Source of the DNA: Mixia osmundae IAM 14324
Lineage: Eukaryota > Basidiomycota > Mixiomycetes > Mixiales > Mixiaceae
Assembly: GCF_000708205.1 (NCBI RefSeq)
Contig: NW_014575548.1
Coordinates: 89,131-153,130, forward strand
Length of the DNA: 64,000 nucleotides
Direction: 5' to 3'
The position numbers were made by a program, and so were the translations under genes. Within the stretch, counting starts at the first letter, position 1, and each line of letters opens with the position of its first letter. The notes under the pieces are model-generated. The model saw only the letters and a program-made list of their open reading frames with translations. It was not told where the DNA came from and did no database searches. Positions 12,779 through 24,709 of the stretch are shown here, piece after piece.

Positions 12779-14484
12779 ATGGAGTCGCTCTCTATTCTTA
12801 CATCGCCTCGCCGTGGTGCAGGTACACCTGCAAGAGGCTACAGTGCCCGTTCCTCGGTGGAGCAACCAGCAGAAGAAGTACTCGTCGATGACGAAGCCGA
12901 AGATGTCAGCTCAGCTTTCATGCTCAGATTGGCCGTCGTAGCAGGCACAGGCGGCAAGTCGGTCCGCTGAAGCACTGATGGACACTCTCACGAGCGAGCG
13001 AACTGCAGGACTCCTGTTCGGCATAGATACCGGCATCATCGCGTCTGTACTCGTCACAATTGGGGATGATCTCGGCCAAGAGCTGTCAGAGGGCCAGCAA
13101 GAGATGATCGTGTCTGCGACCATCTTTGGAGCCATCCTGGGCTCACTGGCAGCAGGCTTGCTCAGCGATTGGATGGGAAGGAAGAAGACTGTACTGCTCG
13201 CAAGTGTATTCTTCACGATTGGATCACTCGAGCAAGCCGCGTCCCAAGTCGTCAAAGAGCTTGTTCTGGGCAGGGTCATCGTCGGCCTGGGCGTCGGTAT
13301 AGCCTCAATGGTCATTCCAGTCTACTTTGCCGAGCTTGCACCCGCACGGTTCAGAGGCCGACTTGTCTCTGCGCTCGTCGTACTCATCACGGGCGGTCAA
13401 GTGCTCGCGTATGTCATTGGCGCTGCTTTTGCCAACGTACAACACGGATGGCGATGGATGCTCGGCTTATCTGCTGTGCCACCGATACTCCAGCTGATCA
13501 TGTCGTTCTCCCTGCCAGAGACGCCGAGATATCTGCTCAAGATCGGTCAGCTTGCGCGTGTGCGACAGGTCCTAGCGAGCGTATACCCAGCCCTGACCGA
13601 AGATGACGTGCAAGCGAAAGTAGATGCCATGCGACTTGCCATGGACAGTGAGTCCAGAGAAAAGCCAGGAACGAGAGAAGCGTTCAAGAGGCTCTGGAGT
13701 GATTTGGCCAACCGCCGTGCTCTCATTGTCGCCATCGGTCTACAATTCTTCCAGCAAGCGACAGGCTTCAATACGCTACTATACTACTCAGCTGTACTGC
13801 TCAAGTCTGCGGGCTTCGACAAGCCAGCTGCAATGGCCATCTTTATCGCTCTATCAAATTGGTCAGTCAGGCTCTCGCTTCGGATGTCTTGCTTAAGGGG
13901 CCCGACAGGATATGTACAATGATTGCTCTCCGACTCATTGACAGAGTGGGCCGACGCACGATGCTCTTGCGCACGCTAGCGAGCATGACAGCGGGAGCTG
14001 CCCTGCTCGCATTCAGTTTCATCTTCATCAACACTCACCAGGCCGTCGATTTGCAAGCAAAGGGTGCATCTGCCTGGGCCTACCTCGCGCTGATAGGAAT
14101 GATATGGTTCTGCGCTTCTTATGCGCTCGGTCTGGGCAACATCCCATGGCTCGTACAGAGCGAGATCTTCGCTTACGATGTCAGAGCGCTTGCTAATTCG
14201 CTAGCCACAGCCACAAATGTGGGCCTTTTCTCGCAAAATGCGCAGAAAGATCCTCATGAAATCCGCAGTGGATCGCCAATTTCGTCGTCGCTTCGACGTT
14301 CTTGCATCTGACGGCTGCCATCAGTCCAGCAGGCGCATTCTTCCTGTTCGGCCTGTTGACCATCTGTGCTCTCATCTTCGTGTACCTGCTGCTGCCAGAG
14401 ACTAGAGGTCTCGATCTCGAAAGCTGTCGGAGACTCTTTGATTCGAGCAGCACAGCGGACTATACGGAAGTCGCAACGAGTTGA
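12779..14484 (+). CDS. MFS sugar/inositol transporter, ITR1-like
   Basis: Four exons are inferred: 12779-12953, 13009-13861, 13909-14218 and 14269-14484, giving 517 residues with about 12 membrane segments. Sugar-porter signatures include LLFGIDTGIIASV, DWMGRKKT, RFRGRLVSA, DRVGRR and the C-terminal PETRGLDLE. The closest layout is that of the fungal myo-inositol transporters (Itr1 group), although a hexose substrate cannot be excluded. The first intron is GC-AG with a perfect GCAAGT donor; it splits VVAGTGG from LLFGIDTG in transmembrane helix 1, and no GT donor gives a workable frame. The protein should reside in the plasma membrane. Confidence 0.88.
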
Positions 14485-14538
14485 TGCTCAGTCTGCAAAT
14501 GTCATGTTGCTTGTGCAATTATGCAATCACATCATGTA

Positions 14539-16614
14539 TCACTTGTTGGAACTCGCAATGGGCACACCCGTCGTCGTCAGATGGGTATTCTCGAGCGCAT
14601 CCTGAACCTCGCTCGCAATATCACTGACGTCGGCTGTGATGCCACTGGCGGCGGACAAGACGGCCAACAGCGATGCCGCAGCTGCATCTTCATCGACGCC
14701 TACGCCCCAAGAGGTCTTGCCGGTCGAGTCAAGCAGTTCGACATATGAGGCAGCTTGCACATGAGTGCCCTCGCCAATGCCATGCTCTGCGTACTCTTTG
14801 ATGGACACGCTGAGATTGAAGTGGATCTTGAGGGCATCCAATAAGGCGGACACGGCACCGTTGCCCACTCCTCGGACCTTGACCTCCCGTCCTCTATCGA
14901 GAATGATGCCCGACAGACCCCTTTGCTTCTTTGAGCTCGCTTTGATCAGATCGCTCAGACCAGATCTGGGTCCAACAGGCGATGCAGATTTTGGCGAAGT
15001 ACTGAAGCTCGAGCTGACATTGTCCAGCGTGTAGTCGACCAAGATAAACCTGCCCTCGTAGCCCTCGCCGAGATGATACGTCGCTCTGAAACTCTTCTCG
15101 ATGTCTTCTGTAGTCATTTCCTTGCCCGTTCGGTCTGCGACTTCCTGGATGACTTGGTAGAACGCAATCTGCATTCGCCTTGGCAGGTCAAGCTGCAGTG
15201 ACTGTTGGACGAGGTAGGCGACGCCTCCCTTGCCAGACTGGGAGTTGACTCGGATGACAGCTTCATAATTCTGTCCAATATCCGCAGGATCAACGGGTAG
15301 ATAGGGAATGTTCCAGAGGTGTGCGCCTGTTGCCTTTGATTTCGCAAAGCCCTTCTTGATAGCGTCTTGATGACTGCCAGAAAAGGCAGTGAAGACGAGA
15401 TCTCCAGCGTAAGGATGCCTCGGATGAACTGGCAAATCGTTGCACTTTGTGACAGTCTCGATGACAGAGTAGATGTCCGAAAAGTCTAGTTCGGGTCTGA
15501 CGCCTTGCGTATACAGATTGAGAGCGAGGTTGACGATATCGACATTGCCTGTCCGTTCGCCATTACCGAACAGACAGCCCTCGACGCGTTGACCGCCGGC
15601 CATGAGCCCGAGCTCTGTTGCAGCAATGCCCGTCCCTCGGTCATTGTGCGTATGTAAGGATATAACGACATGGTCGCGGTTATGGATATGCCTGCAAAAG
15701 TATTCGATCTGGAGTATCGAGGCTTGTCAGCCTGGCACGAGCCGGGAGCTGGACGCACGCACCTGATCTGCATAGTGATTGGGAGTGGCGACTTCGACTG
15801 TTGCAGGCAGATTGAAGATGATAGGATTCATCTTCGAGCGATCTCGTCCCTTATACCATTCTGCCTGGACGGCATTGCATATCTCGACTGCAAAGTCCTC
15901 TTCGGTCTGCGTAAACGTCTCTGGGCTATACTCGAACTGCCAATCAGTTCCTTGAACGCCTTTTTGCCGTGACTCGGCCTCGTCGGCGTCGACGAGACTG
16001 CGTAGGTAAGTGACATGTCGCGTCGCCAGATCAATTGTAGCTTGCTTGTCGTTGTTGAAGACGACCGAGCGGAACAAGGGGGAAGTGGCGTTATACATGT
16101 GGAAGATGGCTCGCTTGGCACCCTTGACGCTTTGGAAGGTGCGATGTATCAAGTCTTCTCGAGCAGGCGAGAGAACTTGCAACCATACGCCCTCTTTCTC
16201 GCCCAACTTTTTTTCGATGATCGATCTCACAAAGCCAAAGTCGGTCTCTGATGCAGCAGGATAGGCTACTTCCACCTCTTTGAAGCCCACTTTGACGAGC
16301 TAGACGATGACTACATGTCAGCTCTCTGGCGCGAGGGTATAAGACGTTACGAACGAGCTGGAAGAAGCGTGTCTTTTGTTCTACCGTCATAGGATTGACG
16401 AGTGCCTGATTGCCATCTCTGAGATCCGAAGATAGCCATCTGGGAGCTTCGGTGATCTGTCGGCTTGGCCATTGCCTGTCCGGCAGGTTTAATGGCTTGA
16501 AAGCTCTGTTGAGCGCAACACGGCAGGAGAGCGCAGACAAGCAGCCCAGTCAGCTCTGATAGGTATGTTTGATCACTTCCCGCACCTGTACTTGACAGAG
16601 GGATCGTCCAACAT
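14539..16614 (-). CDS. LEU4: 2-isopropylmalate synthase
   Basis: Four exons are inferred: 16614-16586, 16505-16355, 16299-15763 and 15708-14539, giving 628 residues, the usual length of fungal enzymes. It catalyses acetyl-CoA + 2-ketoisovalerate to 2-isopropylmalate, the first committed step of leucine synthesis. Visible signatures are the HMGL-like catalytic start [12 protein letters not shown], the metal-binding HTHNDRGTG, and [10 protein letters not shown]. The C-terminal regulatory (LeuA allosteric) domain includes [15 protein letters not shown]. The first exon is only 29 nt and its intron is 80 nt, long for this window. No clear mitochondrial presequence is visible, so location is uncertain. 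Confidence 0.95.
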
Positions 16615-16856
16615 GTCGGCAGACAACGCACAAAAAGCGCTGGCCTCTATGACTCAAATCCACAGCGCGTGCTGTGCACGTCAAATGTATTGTAGCGATG
16701 CCCCAAAAACATCATGCATCACGACACAAGATGGCCTCTGACTGAACGCATGCTCTACACTGAGAACGACTTGGGAGATGATCAGTGCGCGCTATCTGAG
16801 TAAGCTGGGCAGACGCTATCGACTCTATAGCCCAGAGCCTGACGGTCGCGTCGAGT

Positions 16857-18188
16857 TCAATGCTCGCTGCATAGAGCTGCCCGGCATCCAGCGGTCGCTT
16901 CTTCCGTACAATCGTCGCGCAGACAAGAGACGGGTCCGGCAGCTCTCTCGACGGTGTCTGCGATCCACATTGCCAGTTTATGAAACTGGTTCTCGATGCT
17001 GCGCCCGAGAGGCTGGTAGCGTCGCTCTTCGAGTTTGAGCATCACGATCGGTTCGACCTTGTACGTTGCAGTATGATCTGTGCCCGCGTTACTCGCCATG
17101 AGGTCGCAGAAGACTTTGTAGGCGTACTCTGACGCTCCCTGCAAGCTATAGCCCAGCTTTGTCAACGGCGGACCCGAGGCAGTAGCCACAGATTGGAAAC
17201 TGCTTACGACTGTAGTCATGTACAAGTCGCTGAAATTGGTCGGTAGCATCCTTGTCAAGCGCAGTAGAGACGTAAATGCGGGCCCTTTCTCGAACTTCGA
17301 CGGTCTCACCATCAGGCACAGAGCGCTGATATGTGGCTTGCGGGCACCATATCGACCCAAAGGGCAAAGGCGCATGTCGAAACAGGTTGACATGGCGTCG
17401 CCAGACTTCTTGCTGCTCCGATGTTGTCAATCGGGCGAAGAGCTGACGAGTGTGGGACCATAATTCACCTGTCCCTCATTGTTGGGTGGACGCAGCGGAT
17501 CGCGGATGGGTTCGTAGACGAGATTGTCAGCAGGGTGGCTTTCCGAGTTATGGGTGGCTACGAATCTGGTGATGATATTGTAACATTGCCTGCAGACGAT
17601 CAGGTTGCCTTTCATGCTAGGTACTGCGGGATTTGCGGCCTCTACAATGTGTATCGGCTGATATTTGTGACCGAACGAGTTGTCATACGTGTCATACAAT
17701 TGGTGATAGCAAGTCGAGCAACATATCTTTGCTGCCTTTAGTGCGCGTCGAGCGGTTTAATGACGGTGGTCATACTGAAGATTGGACCAGACTGCAGTCC
17801 AGACTCTATCGCTATTGGCGATCGCTGACCAGCGCATGTTAGTACGTGCCAAGTTGATCAGACTGAATGGCCACGCATGACCGGCTGCGATGGCGATATG
17901 CTCGAGTATCTCGTCGGGTAGCCTATCAAAGTATGTCGAGCTGGCTCGAACAGGCGGTCTGCGGCTATAACGCGCAAGGTACTTGTTCGAATGGGCGAGT
18001 GCAGGACCGACTTGATCGTCACCATCACCAACGCACTCTCGATCGACCGTAAGCCAGGAGATAGGCCCGTGTGCTACCCAACAACCGGAAAAGGGATGGT
18101 GGCACACGAAGGAATACGAGTTTTCCCTCTCCAGATCGCATGACTCTGACCGATCTGTCCTGCTGAACACCCCTAACTCTTCATGCAT
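16857..18188 (-). CDS. F-box protein, paralogue of the gene at 249-1999
   Basis: A workable model has exons 18188-17793, 17726-17469, 17412-17224 and 17156-16857, giving 380 residues. The F-box reads YFDRLPDEILEHIAIAAG and is followed by SDRVW, as in the gene at 249. Next come a CCSTC/VCRQCY pair and a final CLRDDC...C region matching that gene's CLRADC...C. The phase-0 intron at 17413-17468 is at the same position as in the paralogue. The stretch between F-box and first CxxC contains an in-frame TAA at 17757-17759. I remove it with a 66-nt intron that has a weak donor (gca|gtctgg); a nonsense mutation is the alternative. The third intron and the start codon are also uncertain (ATGs at 18263 and 18314 are possible). 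Confidence 0.55.
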
Positions 18189-18526
18189 GCCATACTCGGC
18201 GTGACTGTCGTAGTTCTCTGCGCAGAGAATGCGCTTTCGTCGAGCTTGTGATGTCTGCTGCATGATGAGGTATGACTGTGCGATGGAGCAGAGGCCAGGT
18301 TGCGAGCAAGTCATGCTGAGTGAGCCAGGCTCGCCGAGGACACGCAGCCCTGGCCCTGGCGTCGGAGCGGCATTCTCTGCTACACAACAATGCAAATCGA
18401 ATAGTGGCTGAGAAGCTGGGCGGGTTGAGGGTGTGAAGGTGAAAGGCACAGGCGCAGTCTGCCCCGAAGCTCGAAATGTCAATCGCCAGAAATTTGGAGA
18501 CCGTGTGACGTACCGACGACGACGAG

Positions 18527-21308
18527 ATGCGGCCTCGAAAGCGCAGGCAAGTCGAGCAAGAGGACAACGACAGCGAGTCAGGCGGCGATGATAGACAAGC
18601 AGCCTTCATCAAGCGGCTGAGGCATGCCCAAGACAACGACGAGGAATTTGCAATTGGCCAAGACGAGGATGAAGAGATCTCGAGCGACGAGGACGAGCTG
18701 CGTGTGCCGACGAAGGCGAGGAGAGAGCAGATTGAGGAGCCAGATATCGATCTCGATGAAGACAGTGATGACGGCTCGGACGAAGGCATGCTCAGCTGGG
18801 CAGGAACAACTAATCGTCTGACATATTTTCATTTGCATAGGTTCAATCGATTTGGCAGCTGTGCTCGACGCTGGCATGTTCATGCCAAAGCCCGCTCCAA
18901 AGCCTCGAGTCCGCAGTGAGGCAGCAGACAACAGCCAAGCAGAATCGCACGATAGCGATAATGATGACGACGACGACGAGCACGATGGGAGCCATGCGCG
19001 ATTACTCCATCATCTCACAGCGCTCTCTTCCAAGCCTGAGCAAGATACCCAGCCAGTAGACGCCCGCGATAGGTCCCGGAAACGTGCTCGCAAGGAGCAG
19101 AACGAGCTCTTTGCAGAGAGCGAGTTTCGCGCGCCTGGTCTGCGCGAACAGGCAGGCGAACAGGCGCTCAGTCTCGATGATCTCCTTTCCGGCCTCTCAC
19201 CCGCGCAAAGAGTATCGATGGCAAAGCAACTGAAGGATATAGCACCGTCTGGTCAAAAAGACAAAGCGTCCATCGAGTCGGGCGTTGGCAAGAAACACGC
19301 CGGTCCCCTTGCTGCGCCTTTGCCTGCTCTACATCAAGCGAAAATCGATCGCACCGTTGCAAAGGAATCTCTCGATTCTGCAATTCGCAAATGGGATGAG
19401 ACGACCAGCAAAGGTGGATCCACGCAGCATTGACACGATCGTACCGCTGACTCTGCTTGAATAGTGCGAGGAATCCAGACGCGCAAAGGGGTCACTGGCG
19501 AGTCTTCACGACTAGTGCTTCCTCTCGAGGCCCCCAAATCCACTGATCCTCGTCTCACCAAATTGCAATCGGCAGGCAAGGTGAGTCAGTGCGAATGAAA
19601 GCTAATCCAAGGCTGATAGAACCGCACGCAGCCTTTTACAGCTCTGGAATCTTCAGTGCAGGCCTTCATGCAAGAGAAGGGTCTCTCGTCGAAGAGTCTC
19701 CAAGAGGATGAGAGCGCACGACTGGAGAACCTACCTGCAGACGAAGCGAGACAGCGCACGGCAGAGATCAGGCGCGCTCGTGAGTTGATGTTCCGAATGG
19801 AACGCAAAGCAACAAGGTAGGCTCCTCAGACCTACATCATCTTGTCAGAACTCAGTGTCTTGTACAACGCTCGCAGGATTGCGAAGATCAAGAGCAAGAC
19901 ATTTCGAAAGCTACAGAAAAAGTCGGCATTGCGTGAAGCTGCACGAGCAGGCGAGGAAGCGGAAATAGCAAGCGATGATGAGGAAGAACGGGAGCGATTG
20001 GAGGTACAGCGCGCGAGAGAACGGGCGACCTTGCGACATACTGCCGACAAACGATCTGGCGGTGCATGGGCCCGTGGGATCGGTCAATACGATGATGGCA
20101 ATTCGAATGTCGTACAGGCTGCTCGGAGCGAGAGAGCGGATAGAGAAGCCGAACTACGTCAGAGGATCAGAAGTGCTGTTCAAGGCGAACAGTCTGGCGA
20201 TTCGGACACGGACGGCGAGTCCGATCATGCGCTTATTCGGTCTAGAGCAGCAGCGAAAGCTCAAGCACTGGCACAAAGCGACGAGGCTCCTCCTCGAGAA
20301 GAGGGTCTGATGGGAATGGATTTCATGCGACGCGGTGCTGCCCGAAAGGAGAAGGAGGTGCAGGCGCAAGTGGCAGATCTGCAAAAGGAGCTAGCGGAGG
20401 CTGATAGCGATGGCGTGGAAGACTCTTTCGTTACTGCTCTTGAACCGAGCACTCGTGTCGATGGCAACGTCGGTCGACTCAGTTTCCGTCCTGCTCCTTC
20501 GTCGTCGAGCAAACGAACCTCGACTCTTTCCAAGCCTGTCGCTGGAAAGATCAGCTCGAACGAAGTGGCCGAGCCGGGAAATGCTGCTGCACCGCTTGTG
20601 CAACGAGGTGAAGAACAGCAGATCGAGGAGAATCCATGGCTCGCTCTCGGCAAAGACCGGCATTCTCGCGGTCAAGCAAAGAAGGAGAGGCCTTCTGGCC
20701 AGGCATCGCCAGAAGAACGCTCGAAAGCCAAGCTCAAAAAGACAACGAGCAAATCAAAGACAAGCGTGGCAGCCCAAGCCGAGGAGGATACAGTCATTAT
20801 CGATCCGACGAAAGCGATGACGGCCGCCGAACACGAAGGCGAAGATAGTCTGCCTGTTCTGACGCAAAGAGATCTCGTGGCAGACGCTTTTGCAAACGAT
20901 CATGTTATTGCCAACTTTGCAGCCGACAAAGCGAGAGAGATCGAAGCGGATGCTCCTTTCGAAGAAGACACCACGCTGCCCGGGTGGGGTTCGTGGGGTG
21001 GCAAAGCGGCAAAGAAGAAATCCGTCAAGAAGACATTCGTCAAGAAGCATGAAGGCGTGGCTGCAGAGGATCGCAAAGATGCCAAGTTGAAGCATGTCAT
21101 CATCTCGGAACGAACAGACAAGAAAGCGAACAAGTATGCGCTCAAGGATCTGCCGTATCCTTACACTTCGGCGGCTCAGCTCGAGCACAAGCTTGCTCAG
21201 CCTCTCGGGCCAGAGTGGGTCACCCGAACGATTCAGAAGCAGGTCACGATGCCCAGTGTACTCGTCAGACCAGGTGTTGTCGTCCAACCAGTATCGAAGT
21301 ACATGTAA
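18527..21308 (+). CDS. UTP14: Small-subunit processome protein Utp14
   Basis: Five exons are inferred: 18527-18785, 18841-19413, 19465-19580, 19632-19816 and 19877-21308, giving 854 residues. The N-terminus is strongly acidic, the middle lysine/glutamate-rich (IAKIKSKTFRKLQKK), and the tail keeps the family's YPYTSAAQLEHKLAQPLGPE and VLVRPGVVVQPV. Utp14 acts in the nucleolus in 18S rRNA maturation and activates the helicase Dhr1. The first intron most simply starts with GC (GAAG|GCATGC) at 18786; a GT donor about 20 nt upstream gives the same frame, so this boundary is open. The gene ends 28 bp from the convergent mitochondrial L7/L12 gene. Confidence 0.9.
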
Positions 21309-21336
21309 TGCATCTTCATGCGGCTCGAGTGACAGC

Positions 21337-21988
21337 TCATTCTACCGAGACGACGGCACCGACGGCTTCCATGGCCTTCTTCAGCTTCTCTGCGTCCTCC
21401 TTGCTGCAGTCCTCCTTGAGCGTCTGCGGCAAGCTCTCGACAAACTTCTTTGCCTGTTCGCTCTCGCATGTGAGCCATGCATAATATGACAAGAGCAAGC
21501 AAGAGAAGACTTGCCTCGACGAGATTCATAGAGGGCATGATCGACTTGACCTCTCTGATGGCTTTGGCTTTCTGGGCGGCGTCGATCTTTGTCAACTTGA
21601 GCGTGAAGCTCGTCTTCTCCTTTGGCTTTTCCTCCTCCACGGGCGCAGCGCCTTCGCTCGATGCAGCGGCAGGAGGAGCAGCAGGAGCAGCAGACGGCAT
21701 GGCGATATCGGCAATATTGAGCTTACTCCTCAGCTGAGTGACGAGTTCAGAGGCTTCGAGCAGGTTCAGTTGAGATATGGCTTCCACGATGGGGTCTAGC
21801 TTCTTGTTCGCCGCTGCTGGTGAGGCACTGCCGGACGAGGGCGGAGGTGCAGAGCCCGAAGGAGTCGGTGTGGCTTGCTGCTGATCGAGCAGCAACCGCG
21901 AGCAGGAAGCAAAGCATCGTCGCTGTACTGGAGCTGCTGCCCGCCGTGATGCACGGACCAGGATGCTACAGCACTCTCTTGCTGCCAT
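21337..21988 (-). CDS. MNP1: Mitochondrial ribosomal protein bL12 (L7/L12)
   Basis: Two exons are inferred: 21988-21515 and 21462-21337, giving 199 residues. A basic, serine-rich N-terminus looks like a mitochondrial presequence. It is followed by the N-terminal dimer domain (ISQLNLLEASELVTQLR), an Ala/Pro hinge, and the C-terminal stalk domain (FTLKLTKIDAAQKAKAIREV ... EAVGAVVSVE). The protein forms the flexible stalk of the mitochondrial large subunit and recruits translation factors. The only intron is GC-AG with a consensus GCAAGT donor (GTCGAG|GCAAGT); it must be removed to join NLVE to SEQAKKFVESLP inside the conserved domain. Confidence 0.92.
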
Positions 21989-22107
21989 GGCCGACGACTC
22001 GCTGGTCCGCTGCGTCGATTTTCGAGCGATCGCACAATTCGATAGGCCGCGCCGTGTTCGCCCTCGACTTGCGGCTTGCCCTGTCTCGTAGATCTTGTGA
22101 GCAAGCG

Positions 22108-23064
22108 ATGAGCGCAAATGGGCCGATACCCTCGCCCCGACTTGGCTCAGGTCTGTCCCACTGGTGGTCAGGCAAGAGCGAACCGGACGGCACGTTCAAA
22201 GTACCTCTCAAGCCAGCCAGCACTGTCCCATCGCGCCTCACTCAGCCTGTACAACCCACCTCAAACACCGCCAATGCATCGCTAGTCCGTTATTGATACC
22301 CTCTTCGCATGGAATGTGCTCAGAGCGGATCGATGGACAGGACAACATCCAGCTAGAACTGCCATCAGACGATGAAGACGAGTCACGCGATCGTGATGAT
22401 GGTGATGATGACAAGCCCATGTTTCCCATGCCCAACAGCGTACAGAGGAGTAGGGCTCCACCTACCAGACTAGCCGCACCTTCATCCCGTATCACTTCAG
22501 CCAGCCCGACGACCCTGGGAACAACCACAATGGGATTGGCCAGCAAGAACGCGTCCTTGGCTTTGCCACCGTCGACGACTGTCCCACCCAAGCGGGTCAA
22601 AGTCGCTCTCGCGCCCGGATACAGTCCGCTCGATTGGGCCAAACTGAAAGCTTCAGGCGAAGATCTGAGGGTCAGCCCATCGTCGCGTTCAGCTGTCTTC
22701 GTTGCTTAGTCGGATTGGGATGGGACAGGACGGAGTGGAATCGATAATGAGGATAGGCCCGAGTGAGCTCAAGAGACACAACACGAAGAATGACGCTTGG
22801 GCTGCTTTCCAAGGCAAGATCTATAATATGACGCCTTACCTCCCTTTCCACCCCGGCGGCGCCAAGTTTCTCATGTCGGTCGCTGGCAAGGACGGCACAA
22901 GTCTATTCAGTTCGTGCACAGAGTGTGATCTTGGAGTGGGCATAGCTGAACGGGTATGACACGCAGTGGAGACTCATGCATGGGTCAATGTGGAAACCAT
23001 GATGGACGCCTGTCTCGTCGGCATCCTCGTCAGCGATCCCTACCCCGACAGCGACAGCGACTAG
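22108..23064 (+). CDS. Cytochrome b5-domain protein, Irc21/CYB5R4 N-terminal type
   Basis: Four exons are inferred: 22108-22284, 22341-22670, 22729-22909 and 22967-23064, giving 261 residues. The first half is low-complexity with an acidic block. The motif PGYSPLDWAKLKASGEDLR precedes the heme domain, an arrangement seen in Irc21 and in the N-terminus of CYB5R4. The heme-binding core shows the first axial His in FHPGG and the second in THAWVN. No flavin reductase domain and no membrane anchor follow, so it should be a soluble electron-transfer module. Its specific partner is not evident from sequence. Confidence 0.85.
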
Positions 23065-23168
23065 AATTGTATATGCGTTCACTCCGCAGCTTGCAGAGAC
23101 TATGTTGTTGTCACGATGCAGCATGAAATACAACAAACACAGATCCTTCTCTTGCTTTCTCGTGCTCA

Positions 23169-24525
23169 TCAGGCTACCTTTCTCACTTTGGCCAGGTGAC
23201 GATAGACCGATTGACTTCCCGTTCCTTTCCCTGCGCCCGTTCCTCGCTCTTTCTCAAGCGCAAAGAGGGCATCCTTCATGAGGATGACTTGGAGCGATTC
23301 TCTGCCATCTGAACCCGTCGCCTCGCTTCCCAGCGGCACGTCTGCCAACCTCGACGTCGTCTTGTGCAGCGTGTTCGCCAATGCAAGCTTGGGCGGTCCG
23401 CCCAGATCAGAGAGACCGGCCGCCGGTGGGAACTTTGGCTTTGGCAATTTGGAGCCCAGAGCGGATGCGGGGGTAGGTGATCCCATTGCGGGCGATGAGC
23501 CGCCGGAGAGCCAGGAGAATTTCTTGCTCGAGCCGCCCAGACTACGCATCGCAGTCCTGTTGGTCTGAAGCTTTTGCACGGCTTCAGGCAGAGCTTTGGA
23601 AGTGGCAGTGGGGTTGTTGTCCCTCTTCCTCTTCTTGCCATCGCCTGGACCGGGCGTACTCAGCGGTGAGTTACCCAGTGTTGGAGTAGGTCCAGAGGCG
23701 GCGGGACTGCCAGGTTCCGAAGGACGCTGTAAGTCGTCTAATTTGCCGAGCTGTTCGAGTTCACGCTGATCACGATCGATACGCTCCCTACGCGCCCTTC
23801 GCTCTTCCTCGAGCTCCAGTCTGTCTAGTGTCCTGAAGATCTTGTCGTGGTCAGAATAGATGACCTCGTCCCAGAGCGGTGAGGGTCCGTCGTCTCGTGA
23901 TGGGTCGAGAGGAGGCGGTCGAAGGTGAGACGAATGGACACGGTGTCGTCTGATGACGATCATCTCCGTGACGAGATCGCGCAGACGATGTTGTGCCGCC
24001 AGAGCGATCAAGGGTAACGTGTCTGGCTCCAGGTTCCGGAGGTCAAACTTTTGAGCTGTGCCCCGACTTTGTACTGAGCATCGCGTGCGAGAGGTCAACG
24101 GCAAGCCAGACGAACCTATCCGTTTGACTGCTTCTGTGAGAGCGGGCATTTCCACCCAAGTCTGTCGACGGGATCTGTCCCAGCCGATGTAGGAAGCCTG
24201 TCCCGTCGGTCTTGCAGCCGCCCTAGCCTGATTGACGGCTCTCATCCTGTCCTCCTCGGCCTGTAGGCAAGGAGCCAGCCGCTGTCAGCCTTGACGGTGG
24301 ACAGAAAGAGCTCTCGAGGCGTACATTGAGATCGACGCCTGCCACGGCAGAAGCATCGTTGAGCGTGTCCAAGTCGGCCTGAGCATTTGCTTCTGGAGGA
24401 GCAACGGGTGGTTGTTGACCTGCAACCACGGCAGGCTGAGCCGATGGTGTGCCTGGAGCGGGGGAAGCGATGGCAGGCTTGATGGGTCGGCCGGGCAGGG
24501 AGTAGCCAGGTCCTGGACCGGACAT
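23169..24525 (-). CDS. TAF4: TFIID subunit 4 (TAF4) C-terminal-domain protein
   Basis: Two exons are inferred: 24525-24325 and 24260-23169, giving 430 residues. The join gives GVDLNAEEDRM, the conserved histone-fold entry of TAF4. The downstream LPLIALAAQHRLRDLVTEM and the C-terminal LQVILMKDALFALEKERG...LYR-like segment match the TAF4 C-terminal domain. TAF4 pairs with TAF12 in the TFIID core. The N-terminus is Pro/Ala-rich and disordered, and there is a long Ser/Pro linker. Length is modest compared with animal TAF4 but ordinary for fungi. Confidence 0.82.
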
Positions 24526-24709
24526 GCTCGTCTGCTGGAGACCCACAAAGAAACCGAAGGAGACTGGCGCCAAAGCGAACGGTGAGGAGGAGGAGAGAGG
24601 CGTCGCGCGCCTTTGCGAGATAGCTCGTCGTCATCCGGCCTTGAAACGAGTTTGGCGCCGACCAGCTCGACGAGAGAGAGAGTGAGCCAGAGAGGAGGAG
24701 TGTGCAGCC

